Shown: positions 33,711 to 46,869 of the stretch, piece by piece
How positions within the stretch are numbered: position 1 is the first letter of the stretch
How the letters are laid out: the number at the start of each line of letters is the position of its first letter
Source: Sipunculus nudus
Lineage: Eukaryota > Annelida > Sipuncula > Golfingiida > Sipunculidae
NCBI GenBank assembly: GCA_026874595.1
Contig: CM049316.1
Span: 17,943,839-18,007,838, forward strand
Direction of reading: 5' to 3'
Length of the DNA stretch: 64,000 bases
Notes under the pieces: model-generated
The model's database searches: none
The model's input: only the letters and a program-made list of their open reading frames with translations
What the model was told of the DNA's origin: nothing
Translations under genes and position numbers: made by a program

Positions 33711-36700
33711 ACTAAGAGGGCCATGTGACATGGACAACATCAATGCATACAGAATAGGACCGTGTGACCTTTACGAGCAAGCAGGTCACTAGGATTTTCT
33801 GGCCTTGATGAGCTTTATACGCTGGTTACTATGTTCCCTTTAGAATAGAGATAATACCGGGGACATGCCTATAAAAAGGACACGATATTGATTAGAGAAT
33901 ACATTAGTCTGTTGGACCTTCATTAAGGGCGTTTGGATGTAATGGAAATTATGCCGTTTTCTAAAATATTGGTTTTAATCCAGTTAAAAATAGTTCGCCA
34001 GGTATGATTTTAGTTCCAATCCTTGTAATTAAGAAATTATTGTCATATTTTAGTGGGAATTCCATGAGGAATAGACTGTAGACCTGGAGTCGTTTTTCAC
34101 TTCTTCTCAAAGAGACCTAGTCACCTTTCAGATGTGCTAAACATATACATGAAGTAAACTGTGTTCTTTTCATTAAGCTTTTATTGTATCTGCCACTATT
34201 CAAAGCCGTGTGCCTATTCCTGAAGACGAGTGCAAATAAACATGAACCGTGCACGATCAGTGGCTTAAAATATAACCGTAGCGTGCAGGCAACCTGATGG
34301 CCGTACGGAGCAACTTAACTGTAAATAATTAAAATTTTTAATTCAAGCTTCCAGCCGGTGTTTCTTCAGGTTTTCTTCTTCTTTCATATTTATCTTTCAT
34401 AGTTTTTTTTATGTTGTCGCTAAGGCTTGTACAGAAACACACGTGGACAGTGTTGAATCACACACAAAATCATGACACGTAAAACGCAGGTTACACAGAG
34501 ATTATTCCGGGTCCGAAATGGTTCTTTTTTTTTGGGGGGGGGGGGGGGGGGGCTTTTATATTCATTCGAAATGGATTGATAACGTGAAATAAAATCCTTG
34601 ATATTCCAAACGTTTGGGTACCTGTCACATGTTTCTTAACCAGGAGGTACCTTGTAACAACATATTTTGTACATACCGGCAGCTAGTGATATTTTTTCTT
34701 GGATATCTCAAAGAGTCAGATGAATTGTATTGGGAGGATATCAATATCATTGTTCAAAAGAATCTGTAAAACTTATATGAACGTGTCTGACAGCAGCCAT
34801 GGCAGGGCAGATTGACACGACTGAAGAGGAGTACTCTCAGACACGGACATATGAATACTTTTCCAGCCGTTTGGTCCGGACACGGTTACGGTTACGGTCT
34901 TGGGATCCAGATACGATCAGTGTACTGGAGTGGTATTAAAGGCTCCCCTTTACAATAAGGCTTAGTTTACAGTTTAAAGCCAGCAATTCGCCTTTCTTTT
35001 CTATAGAACTTATATGATTTCTGGCTTACTCTGTGTATATATTGGTGAACTGTAGGTAACTCGTTAATATGAATATTGGCTTGCCAACAGATGTCCTTCT
35101 TGAATGTGTTTCTTTTATTTTGCCCCCCCCCCCCCCATCTATGTTAAAATCATGTGGATATAAACAAAAAGGATAGACAGTGTACCGTGGCTTCTGGCCT
35201 GTTTTTTTCTTGTCCTTTTTCTTAATTGTCAAGGATTAATCTTGAGTTTATAGACGCCAACAATCTGAATATGCCCCTTTAATGAAAATGAATGTTCATG
35301 TGATTTTGATGCGACTGTCACCCCTCTGCTGAATTTTAGAATGACCCTTAATCACGTCTGTGTTAATATTAATTAGCATAGCTAGAACAGAGGCGTTTGT
35401 GCTCCTGCAGTAGAATTTATTTCAGCAAATGTGCATTTTTAAAATAAAATGTTATGCATAATAATATAAGTATTCGTTTGATGAAATTCATTTGTTAACA
35501 GAGCCAGATCTCGCCAATCCTTTTATATGCGATATTCATATGCACAGATCTTAACCGCGCGTTGACCGGCTCTGTGTAGGTTACCAGAGCCCTGTAAATT
35601 TGACTGGAGAGGGAAAATCGAGATGCTCATACCGGTAAGTAAGGACACTGTGATTGATTTAGGAACACTCGGCCACAATTTCATTTCTCCTTCATCACGT
35701 GTCCTGTTAGCCGTGACAACCCGACTCAGTAGGCAATGATAATTGGGCTGGTAAGACTACTTCAGTCGTGATACAAGCAATATCGAGGAATGCATCGCAG
35801 TGGTCTTCCATCATGCTGCATTTATATTGTGAATAGCAGCGCATAATCTCAACATTATGCTACGAATGATCAATTAACACAAGAGAACACATGTTAACTC
35901 ACAATCCAAACTGAAACCCCGTCTCTATGCTAACGAGTCACTTCCTGTATCGCGTACAAGTTGGCTGCGTCTAGTAACCCGAGCGAGCCATGTCTTTATT
36001 CATGCGGTCAGAAATTCAACAAACATACGGAGGGGTTTACCAATATGCTGAGTTAAAACGGAACTTTTCCCGCTCTTGTTTGGTGTTGTTAGAAAGTACA
36101 CTAAATGCTAAAGATTAGTCTAGTTTATGTCAATTGACAGTGTACTTGTAGGCCATGAGGCGTTGTCAAAAATGACGAAAATATTTGCATCCTCATTGGG
36201 CTTTAGAATGCGTTCTTCACACTTAGATGTAAAGGCACTCTGACAACCAGTAATTTGGTCGTAATTTCAGGAGGCTGATATGGCGCTTGTGTCCTGCAGT
36301 CATATGTAGTGATATGAGTCACCATCTTTTATACATGTACGCGCAGTCTCAAAGAGGATCACGGAAAGTTACCGCTTTAGCTGTCGGATGAAACGGATTT
36401 TAATTATCCACTCGAGTTGTTAGATCAATTATTGATAGAAACCTGAAATTATTGTGACGAGAGGACAGGGAAATGTATTTGAGCGAATCTGACAGCAACG
36501 AGGACACGAGGTTAAATAAAACGATTTAAGTTAGGTATTTTGCTGTCTCGGGTGTAGTACCTCACCGTTTGAACTGGGTCACAGGGTTACACGATTAATG
36601 ATGGGCTCAGCAAGTAGAGTGTACTCCGTGAAGGGTGGGAAATGATGTGGAAGGCAATGCTAGCCTTTGGCTATATAGGGGACTTTGATTGAAAGGTCGT

Positions 36701-37351
36701 TTGATCGTAAAAAAGGAATTCGCGTCATCTTCTGTAGCGAGTGCGTCAGGCACTTCCATATCAATATGTTCAAGAATTCTGGATTTGTGCTTACAATACT
36801 TAAATCCAAATTAAACAATGACAATACTTACATCCTAATTAAACAATGAATATATATGTTTACTTTTTTTTGCATGAATCCGATACATCCATTGATTATG
36901 AGATATGAGACTACCGTCTGCATATATAAATGCATATATTAAGAACGATGGGTTCATGAACGGTTTAAATATTTCATTTTAATTAACACATATTTCTATA
37001 TTATGGATGTGACTCAAACAAAATAGCAAATGCATTAGCCGAAGTAATATCAGAAGTCTTGTTCCTTATCTGCAAACGTAAGGGAAATATGGGCATTCTA
37101 CTGTCCCCTGTGTTAATGAGGTACCTGATTTGTACGCTGAATTAACCATGTTGACCATGCCGGAAATTTACCGCACTCCCTGAAAGCTCCAGTTCCGGAT
37201 AATTAATTGTTCTGAAATAGTCTATATTTTCAATAGAAAAATTACATGATCAGGGGACAACACGATAATAACAGAACTGTTTTGATAACAAATTATCGTT
37301 TATTGTTTTTTTTTTTCTTGATAAAGTATTTTTTGTTGGCTCTCCTTTAAA
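33711..37351. other. Mostly unique DNA with G19 and C14 tracts
   Basis: Contains a G19 run (34534-34552) after a T run, and a C14 run (35123-35136). A sequence near 35520-35640 has a TATATG string, an ATG and then CATACCGGTAAGTAAG, a textbook 5' splice site at 35633. That could mark a short first exon, but nothing downstream confirms it. No protein family is recognised. Confidence 0.5.
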
Positions 37352-37377
37352 AATATTAGTGGACCACCACTAATATT
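37352..37377. other. 11-bp perfect hairpin, 4-base loop
   Basis: AATATTAGTGG (37352-37362) and CCACTAATATT (37367-37377) are exact reverse complements separated by ACCA. This is a tight stem-loop in unique DNA, short enough to be chance or a MITE relic. Confidence 0.7.
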
Positions 37378-40300
37378 AGCCACTGTTAAAATAGGTCTAT
37401 CTGAATACGTCGAATAGCAAATTTGCACTGTGTATTATATGAACTAACTTCACATTTTGTAACAGAAATGTACACTTTAATAACCTAACAAGAACTACGA
37501 CTAAAATGGCCTCTGTGGATATTCTTTTACGTGATACAGGCACCGCATTACCACACCTAACTTCCAACTTAATTCCTGCAGTGAATTCTCAATACCTGTT
37601 AAAATTGCCTGTATTGCATGTATGATTAACTCAACTAATCATTCACATTTTGAAACTTAGTTGGTCGGAACCCGTGAGGAGTCCCTAGATCCTTCGAACC
37701 GAGCCATCCAGGTGTATGAAATCTGTTGTAATTTGCGGATCTGGGCGTGGTCACAAATAAGTGTTAATCCGCTCCAAAGTCCGGCGATGCACGTCCCATT
37801 GCGAACTAACTCTTTCCACGGATATGTTGTTGGCCGATTTCCTCGTGGTACTTTCTTGTTGCACTCCAGCCGGTTAATCGAACTGGCCCTCTATGCTTAA
37901 TACAGACTAAAACCCGGATGCCATAAGCCGACTGACGAAGGTTAGGTCAGCCAGCGTTGATAATTCGTACTACTTCCATATGAGCTTTATTATCTCTGTT
38001 TGTCATTAAATATACGTTACAAAAAAAGTAGTTTCACAATTTCTCGATTTTGTTTGCGTCTAACAAATTCCATTTTGTTTGACGAGTTTGTGGAAAAGAA
38101 TATTTGTTATATTAGTTTAATATTTTAAATAATTATGAGAAATCATTTGACCAAAAAAAAACAGTCGACATTATTTTTCGTAGTTCCCAGGATCAACATC
38201 AGTCCATATCACACAATATTATTTTATATTGCCCATCTTTTAAAACAAGTTTCTAACTGAGGATGCTTAAGGATAAGAAAGATGAGGCTGAGATACCATT
38301 AATCTTCGCGGTAATATCTTTAAGTATCTGTAGGCAGAACGACAATCGGAACAACATTTATGAGGATTCTTCCGTCCTTGCACTGATTACATTTACAAAT
38401 GACGCAAGACTGATGAAACTAATTAAAATTAGCACGCCGCACCGCGTCCTCTTTTTCGGTCGTTTAAGCAGAGAGACAGCTGAAAAATGAGAATCAGCTC
38501 TGCTGCCATGCGAGATGAGGTTTATAACACAATGAAGCTCAGCATGATAAATTGTGTTCTTGTTTTGGCTCTTTCAACAGAACTACCGTGTTGGTACTAA
38601 TGCAATGCGTTAAAGCGGCTTTTATATGACGTATGTTAACTAAAGATTGTCTCTTGAACCGTTCTTTAAAAAAAGGCCAGATTATGTTGATCCTACCCCA
38701 CACAGGTTTTTATAACGTGGGGATCCCGCCAAGATAATCCACACGCATCCTGCAAAGGCATCGGGCGGCTTGGCCAGATAAACCAGAGTTTTCAAAAGGG
38801 TGTTTTGCAACTATTGACCTTTCCGCCTGTATCAGCCACCTTAAGTAACATGGTTGTTTCGTTTGTCAACATTGGGTTGTCTACCTTGTTTACTAACTCC
38901 CTGTACACAGACAAGCTCCAAACTCGATCACAGAAACGTTATAGGAATTACCTTATGGTTCATTAATATATATAACAGTAGCCAGAAATCACACAGAATC
39001 CAAACAGCGATCATTCAAAGAAGTCATTCCTTTTAATATCATTGGTTCGAGAAAGTGTTCATGCGATACTTTTAAAATCGCTAAAAAAATTCAGTTGTTC
39101 GGACAACTGTAATTTAGGATAAGAAAATTGCAAATAGTGATGCTTGTATGAAATTTAGTAAAAATGATCTTCATAAAAAAAATAAAGACAAGACCCTAAG
39201 AATTCTGCCAGTTTTAATGATGGCCGCCATTTTGAAAGACACGTGATATTAAAGATGGCTGAAATCCCATCATTTTTACATAAATGTAGATTTTTTTTCC
39301 AAATACAGTTTTCACTTTTCACATCAATTATTTTTGGCAGATATGAAAAAAAAACAATATGGCTGCCATTAGTACACTTGTGATGAAGCGTGTCATGTTA
39401 TATAATGATCTGTGGTGTTTTGAACAATATGATGAATAAATGATTCCCATGTGAAAAGTCTACTGTGCTTTAACTTTTTTAATGCATGCTTGCAATAAAA
39501 AATCTTTAAAACATCATTTACTCAAGAAGCGAGGGTTATATTTTGAAAAATAAATCGAAAGATGTGCAAGCCAAACAGCAGAAAACAATTATATCGCAAA
39601 TTAATACACTGTAAAAACAATAATTGCATGAAACCAAAATAACATTTAGGGTCAATCTTAAATAAAATTTAGGGTTACTGCTCATATAAAATAAAATTTA
39701 CACATGATTCAACCATTATTAGATAAACTTTGATATAATTAACCATGCCTAATTATTTCCAAATAAAATGAAGAAAACGGAGGATTCAAAAGAATATTTT
39801 TATTAAAAGCAAGAAAAAATAGGAGTGAGTAAGGCTATTATACGTGGGTCCCATGCGGTTACGTCAGCACTTCCAGGTAGCAAGAACGTCGGCCTCTCAG
39901 AGGCTCTCTTTATGCCAAAACTACTCAGATTGTTACTCTGAATCAAAACTCTAGACCCCACCTCACAAACGTTCACTAGGCTGGTTCCCTGCTCCCCTAC
40001 CTCTCGCATAGGTTAATGGGCACGGGAACCAATCTCTAGAAGAGCATCGGGGCGGATTCAACCCCCCCCCCCCCCCTTCCGACCGGAAAAAAAATATTAC
40101 AAACTGGAAAAACATCACGCTTATATTACAAAATCGCTGGAATTATTGTCCCGCACAATTTATTTTCCTATTTCTGCTAGATGTAAACACCGGCACACTT
40201 GTTCAACCTAAGATGAAAGCTGTTGTTCCCGGCCTGCAAGTTACTTTACTGAAAGGTTCATTTATAGTACTGGTTCCCGCGGAGAGTGTTCAGTTCCGCA

Positions 40301-40966
40301 TGAATACAGAATGTAATAGGTAAAATAACAGACAGTGAAGGTGCTATGGCGACAGAAGAGTTGTAACGCCGGCATTGCTACCAAAAGTAGCATTTATTTA
40401 TGTTTGCCCAGTAACCGTTACGTGGCAAGCTTAATCGTGCGAGACAATGACTTCACGGTGAGCACGGCAAAAACTTGGATCCTTTGAATGATAAACGAAA
40501 ACATCTTCCTTCGGAAATAAAAGATGACACTATGACAATAATGTTCTAATGTTCACAGCTAGGTACATGAGTCTTATTTTACCGCCCGTCGCCTACCAGT
40601 GTCCTTCGTGTTGACAGCCATAAACCAAATTACCCGCTGTAAGTTATGCTTCTAAAACACCAGACGCTTTACTCCCTGCCACAATCAACTTACAGTCCGT
40701 TGATTTCGCGTCCTACATTAAAGCCGGCAGCTGCCGGCAACGATCTGTCCAAGACAGTGTGCTGTCTGGTAGAGTTTTTTCACAAGGAGTTGAATCGGAA
40801 GGGCATACCAAGGTTACACAGGTTACTGGCAGCGTTTTCTACACATGATACATATGTCATTAGGCTAATAACAATTGATGCAAATGCTATACAAAGATGT
40901 TGCTAACCCTGACACGAGGGTATATCTTCTTGATAATAATTAAACAATAATGGTCAATGATATGTG
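37378..40966. other. Unique DNA, no gene recognised
   Basis: Frames of 60-86 codons occur at 37661, 38263, 38854 and 40646 (plus) and at 39803 (minus), without known domains. At 39222-39375 three GATGGC-type strings recur (GATGGCCGCCATTTT, AGATGGCTGAAAT, ATATGGCTGCCATT), resembling YY1 sites or a small repeat. A C15 run lies at 40062-40076. Confidence 0.5.
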
Positions 40967-41045
40967 TCTTCGACAGGATTCGATCCGTAATCAAGGCTCT
41001 CACATACGCTCCATATGCAGCGGTTACGCTATGCTCAACTATTCG
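40967..41045 (-). repeat. tRNA-derived SINE-like head with pol III boxes
   Basis: On the minus strand, TAGCGTAACCG (41031 down to 41021) fits the A-box consensus TRGYNNARNNG exactly. GGATCGAATCC (40987 down to 40977) fits the B box with one mismatch. The spacing is right for a tRNA. The acceptor and T stems do not pair, so this is not a working tRNA gene; a SINE head or tRNA pseudogene is the best reading. GCAGCGGTTA (41018-41027) and TAACCGCTGC (41053-41062) also make a perfect 10-bp inverted pair around its 5' end. I cannot define a SINE body. Confidence 0.5.
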
Positions 41046-41327
41046 CCACACTAACCGCTGCAAGGAACCGCGATTGTCGGTCAGGTTTTGCCTCTAGGCG
41101 GTGCTGTCTCTGTGGAATTCCCCCTGCATAATATCTAACCAATCACATTGCAGGTATCACCAGCATAGTCGCATGTTCTTTAGGATCAAGGTGCCGGTCG
41201 AAATGCACTGTGGGCGAAAATAGCACAGACTTTTTCCATCCACGTTAGAATACACACGATGCAATCATCCCCTTCCAAGACAGTCTCTTATTGTTTTCAT
41301 ATTTCCTCTCTTGCAGTGCCGCCTGAG

Positions 41328-41410
41328 TTTGTTTACTAGTTGAGCCAATCTGATTTCTTTTACCAGATCAGCACGGCGCAGTCATCTTTGTTTACACGCT
41401 GAGCCAATAA
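41328..41410. promoter_or_regulatory. Duplicated forkhead + CCAAT module
   Basis: TTTGTTTAC (forkhead-type) is followed by GAGCCAAT, twice: TTTGTTTAC at 41328-41336 with CCAAT at 41345-41349, and TTTGTTTAC at 41387-41395 with CCAAT at 41404-41408. The period is 59 bp and intervening bases are partly conserved. Another CCAAT (AACCAATCAC) lies near 41138. This looks like a duplicated cis-regulatory module. No gene start nearby could be confirmed. Confidence 0.4.
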
Positions 41411-42551
41411 GATTTTATCTTTCCCAGCGCAAACTGACTTGGTGCTTGGCAGCTTGCCAAACCTAAAGAATCCTTCCATTTCTTACAGCGTGTGAGTGTA
41501 AGGTCCCAAGGAGGTCACGCGTTGTGTAAAGAGCGTTGGCTCTTTCAGGGCCGCCCGGCCAGCTACATAATGTATTATGATCAGGGTCGTTTTCAAAGGG
41601 AAAACAAAATTTCAACGGTCTAAATGTGTATTTGTCTGCTGCTGCATTTATATCTCGTGTATAGGAATCCAGACATTAAGAAGGTCATATACTAAAAATA
41701 ACATTCTTATTCTTATTATTTCTTTGACAGTCACATTCGTGTATATACCATGTACCTACCCCTGGATGATATTGTCACATTAAACGTGATAATCCTGATT
41801 ATACATTTAGAGACATTGCACTTGTCTTTATACATTGCCTCCATAAGTATTCAACGGGTGAGTATTCTAAAGTGCTCTATTCACATTCACATCCAACGGA
41901 ACCATCGACTTGCATCACAAATACATTCCGGACGACAAGCCATTCATCGGTTTCATGAAACCATTCAAGAGCACAAGCTTTTCATCTGTCAAGACGACCA
42001 GTCATTCAAAATGAATGTAAAACGGGTAATTCATTCTCCATTAGAATCATAAACGATGTTACATAGCAAAACAGAATCTTATTTATTTACGTGTTCAAGA
42101 AAACAAATTTATTTATAAACGTGATATTCATATACGTGTTATCTTAAAGTTAGAAACTTTAATACTTAGATAAAAGAATTGGCATGACAATCGAACAAGT
42201 TTAATCTCATTCAAGTTTATTTTTATGATTGACAATGCGAATTTTTTAGCCGGATAAAATTATTTACTGAAGTTTAAAACATAATTGAATTCAATTAGAC
42301 AAAGTAATCTCTGACTGAAAATTTTACCTGATCCAAGTTCATTTCATGATTAATTAAAAAGACTTAAGCACTATATAGTGTGGTTCAATTATTCCGTCGT
42401 TCAAAAGGTCATACAAACTTAACGTTTAAAGAAGAACCAAGAAGACAATGCAGATTACTAGTCCATAAAATACATCTCAGAGTTCATTTATAGAAAAATA
42501 ATTGTATTTTCCATTGCATAATCTTTCCCCTCTCCCTACAATGACCTGGTC

Positions 42552-42594
42552 GTTGTTATGGTAACGAAACTGTGCTGAATGGACTATGACGTCA
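42552..42594. promoter_or_regulatory. X-box plus CRE cluster
   Basis: GTTGTTATGGTAAC (42552-42565) fits the RFX X-box pattern RYYNYYATRRNRAC at every position. Twenty-one bases later TGACGTCA (42587-42594) is a full palindromic cAMP response element. The local DNA is GC-richer than its surroundings (GGAAGTGGGCCCCGGATG follows). Such pairs occur in promoters of ciliary and neuroendocrine genes, but I found no exon to attach it to. Confidence 0.45.
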
Positions 42595-43134
42595 TGGGAA
42601 GCGGATGGGTCTGGCAGGAAGTGGGCCCCGGATGCCCGACTCGTTGTATTTTAACTAAAGGAAGAAGTATGTCCATTGGAAGGCAGTAAATCTATCCCCG
42701 GCTCCCTCGCTATTATGTAAAAGCTTATTTATTGTACATCTATTGCACAAAGAAAAGCAGCGGCGCAATTGAGTTTATCCATTTATTTCATGCAGCTGTG
42801 ACATGAGTAGATCTCATTTTGGTTCTGAATTAATCTGAAACTAAACAACTGATCCATGCTACAACGCTTCTACAGAAACGAACCAGCACACACGCTCAGG
42901 ACTTCGGTGAACGATTAAGGTAACGCTACACTCGTCATCTGTCGGGTTTATTATAATATTTTTTACCTGTTGCAGTATGTCCTCCTGTAAATATAAGTGC
43001 CATTCCACTTACACAGTCTTCCCTGTCTGAGATCTTATGTATAACCAAATGTAAATTTAGTCGTGTCCTTTCGATGTTTATATGGCATATCGTTTTGTGA
43101 AATGACTAGAATCGCACAAGTGATGGAGTATTTG

Positions 43135-43545
43135 AGTCAGGATTTGAACTCCAGTTTACTTGGACTCGGAGGTGAAGATTAAAGACATTAGGTCGATTCC
43201 ATCTCGATTCAAATAGAAAAAAGCCTCTGTCACATATAATAGTCATTTATATATATTATTTCACATAAGTAAACGATTATCATTAACAGGATATAACAAA
43301 AGGTTTAATTCTGCATAGGGGGTGAATCTTATTAAACATTGAAAGGCAGGTGTAAATTAGCAAGAAATACATAATGCAATCTCATATGTCCATCTCATCT
43401 CAAATTAATTTTAATAATAAGAATTTATTGGACTCAAACTTTGACTCGGGTTCCATTAAACCTCGACTCGATGAAGTTTGACTTGAACTCGAACCTCAAG
43501 GACTCGGACTCGGGAGCCGTGACTCGACTGCATCACTGAACTGTA
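43135..43545. repeat. GACTCG-rich-ended repeat, copy 2
   Basis: The left end has GAGTCAGGATTTGAACTCC and TTGGACTCGGAGGTG. The right end (43430-43545) has TTGACTCGGGTTCC, CTCGACTCGATG and AAGGACTCGGACTCGGGAG. The middle is AT-rich and not shared with copy 1 at 18040-18545 as far as I can see. It has the same class of subterminal hexamers. Confidence 0.5.
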
Positions 43546-46500
43546 GTCCATTTTTAACATAATTTTTTTAAGAAAATTATATTTCGATCAGTAGGGCCTT
43601 TCGTATCAACGATGTCTAGCATCAGAATGTATTCCGTTATATTATAAATACTACTTGTCATGGTTGCTAATCATCCTGTTTTATGAGAATATGCAAATGA
43701 TTTATATTAATAAGTGAAGGTGATGTTGAGATACGATATTTCCGTTATAAATTATTAATACATTTTGGTGAACCTCTTTATTTATAAAAAAAAATTATTT
43801 TGTTTTTAAAATCACATTTGATGACGGGATTTATTACAGGGAGGGGGCTTTTAAAACAGTTGTGGTAACTAGCGGTAATATATATAATGAAGAATTCTTC
43901 ATATTGCGATTTTTTTCTGGTCCTGCTGGAGGCTATTTACAATTTTCATAAACAAAGATTATATGAGTAGGTCTTTAGACTTATCCCGATTAAGATTAAC
44001 AATATAAGAACAAATTATTAGTTCCAGTTAACAAATGGATTTGTCTGGCCACTTTTGTTTTGTTTGTTTTTATATTTTACACCTTTCCGGCGAGATCATT
44101 TATTGCCTCCAAGTTCATTAAACGCTTGGAAAATCTCTTTCATCGGCTACTATTCGTGAGGGCACAGGTTGGCAAACGCACACATCTCAGATAAGTCAAT
44201 GGTTCTTCAGCTGTGAATTTTATGTACATTCCATCATGCCATTGACCTAATTTGATGGAAGATCCTGTTTTAAATACCTCGCCCGTAATTCCAATAAACG
44301 AGGGAGTTGACCTCGACTACCTAATTGAGGGAAGTATTTATGAGTTAATAGGTCATCTATCAGTGACATTGAACTCAAAGTTTGCGTAAATTGGATCCTT
44401 TGTTGCTGGTCCCCCCTGGAGAGGTTGGCGGAAGGATATATTGAGACACTGAGGATTGACCAACAGATGGCACGAAGATCAATACCCGGCCATACTGAGA
44501 ATACAAAGTCTAGGGCAATGTAAACATCGAACTGAGGCATAGCGGAGAGAGGACTACAAATTTTTCTCTCTGATGACTTGAGATGATTTCATGTGGAAAA
44601 AAAACCCTCTTTTACATAGTAAAACAAAACAATAAACAGCGTTCATATATTCCGTGTATTAAAACGCTATCCGTCTTCATGCGTAATAAAAAGGTGAACC
44701 CGTCATCGGCAAATGACTTAATAGTCGTTGAAAAAATATTCATTTACGGTAGCATATCAAAACCAAAATTTAGCCTGGCAATCTGATCAGAAGGAAATAC
44801 ATAATCAGTTTTCCCTAAACTTGCTTTTGTAAATGAGAATAAATGGATAATATAATATTAGAAAAAAAGTCCTTTAAAGATAAATACTAAGGCCATAGTG
44901 GCCATTTTCCCACAGAAAACCTGCTGTCTCTACTTCGTCCGGCTTCTAATACAAGGACAGCTCGGTATTCTAGACGGTTGGCTATAGAGTGGTTTATCAA
45001 CATGACAACCGATACGGCTGGATTCTTAATATTATCGAATATTACTCTTACAGAGGTCAATACAGTAAAACAGGTAATATAAATTGCTAAAGTAAGCGTG
45101 TGTTGCGGTATTGTTTTCTGTATTACACAAATAATTAATGCCGCAAAAAGATTCAGATTCTTATATGGCAAATTGATTTGATATAATTGAAACATCTGCC
45201 GATAGACAGTGTTTCTTTATAAGTTTCAGAGCGGTAACTCTAAGATTAATCTTCCGTAAAGTCCTTCAAACACAAATATCTGAGAGTCCTTCGGAAAGTG
45301 AAATTACTGCATACATACATCCAAGTGTCAGATTTCGGACAATGCGCCATGGTGCTCACAGTCCCCTGTTTTAGGTGAGTAAGATAATACTTTTTAAAAA
45401 ATGTAAAAAAACATATTTCACCTTGGAACATCTCCGCGATATAACCAAACCCACGTTGTTAGGGATTTCAATTCGCCTGGAATCCAGCAAAACCTCACTT
45501 AAACCGAAGAGGATGAATGCAGGTGAATGCAGGGATTTTATATAGGGTAAATTGGGATAAATTCAATTATATAATACAAATTTCATTTTGTAGAGTTTAA
45601 TAAAGCTTAAAGTTTATATTATTGTTACAAATTTCGCATTGAATTGATAATGCCACATATATAAAGAAATCGGAAGGAAAACTTTATTTTTAAATATTAT
45701 TAAATGAAAAATCAATGTGTCCAGCGTTAGATTGTGTAATATAGTCCGTATCACTACCTGCTGTCCACCTATTTTTATGTAGATAATTTTCTTAAAAGTT
45801 TATATTTTTCAATGATTTCCTAGAAAACTACTAATGGAAGTGACATCCTAATGTGGCAGTTAAGAACTTTACAATAAATCTCCAGTTGATGGTTCACAAC
45901 TGTTTTTAGATGGTTATATTTTTAGGGTTACGATTTTAAATAGTGACTCATCCATCAGAATGAAATGCTCAGGGACTGATTTTATTATTTGCCACAAACA
46001 TGTACGTGTTTGTGTTTTTAACACATGATGACATAGGTTTTAAAGGCTTAATCATCGAATTCAAATATTCCTGAAGTATTTAAACCATGCATTACTTAAA
46101 AATGTAATGTTGTAACCACTAAATGTATGCATCTTATGCTATCTCTCACATTTATACCTTTATATCATTTATATTTATATTTATTAAGTACATGCTCTAT
46201 TTTACTTATAATCTTCTTAACTTATATTATTACAAATTTCAGATTAAATGGATTTGTTGTAATAAAAATAAATATTTAGTTGAAAAAATATATAACAAAC
46301 ATAAATGTAAAGTCCTTATTTGTAATTGAATTTAAAGTACCTGTTCACGTACCATATATAGTTAGCATGCAGGAAGTAATGTGTTTATACATACAATATT
46401 ACGATTCATGCAAGTTTTTCATTCTATCACCGTTCTGGAAATTTACATGAAGAAATAAACTTGAACCTGGCGAGATCGTTTTCGCAAAATATAAACAAAG

Positions 46501-46783
46501 CGCACGCCACCTAGTGGCCATAACGCGGATATTCACAAATCAAGATTGCACAAACTTTCAACCGCTGTTTCTTTTTTCCTGTTTCTTTCCTTTATTTGGG
46601 AGTATGCAGAAGATCGAACCTTTGGCCAAGCAGTCCTGTTATAGTAAACAGACAAATGTTTCCTCAAACGCATAATATTAACAACCTGTAGAATAGGTGA
46701 ATTTGAGAAAAACTTTTCCGTGTGCCAGAATGACTTTGCTGGGAAACTTCTGTTATCAACCAAAAAACAAGTAATAGCGTGAC

Positions 46784-46786
<3 letters not shown>
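43546..46786. other. Unique AT-rich DNA, no gene recognised
   Basis: Two minus-strand frames stand out only by length: 44247-44540 (97 codons) and 44887-45195 (102 codons). The second has two hydrophobic stretches (LNLFAALIICVIQK and LTLAIYITCFTVL) and a TAATACAG acceptor-like string inside it. Neither matches a family I know, and I do not call them genes. Confidence 0.45.

Positions 46787-46836
<50 letters not shown>
46787..46836. repeat. AT dinucleotide microsatellite
   Basis: About 23 uninterrupted AT units. They lie next to the left side of the TTCTAGTT-ended repeat that begins near 46870. Confidence 0.95.
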
Positions 46837-46839
<3 letters not shown>

Positions 46840-46869
46840 CACTCCGCCAGGAGGGCATGCGTTTATCCT

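Noticed and set aside
37352-37377. Geminivirus-like stem-loop origin (TAATATTA in a hairpin)
   Set aside because: The AT string is in the stem rather than the loop, no Rep gene is near, and the host context is animal.
39222-39375. YY1-regulated promoter
   Set aside because: GATGGC strings recur three times, but in AT-rich DNA without CpG enrichment or an exon. A small repeat is as likely.
40967-41045. Functional tRNA gene
   Set aside because: The A and B boxes are good, but the acceptor and T stems do not pair and no clean cloverleaf can be drawn.
44887-45195. 102-codon minus-strand frame resembling a two-helix membrane segment
   Set aside because: No receptor or transporter motif is present, the Met lies in AT-rich DNA, and hydrophobic codons are favoured there by composition. 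It is kept only as a remark.
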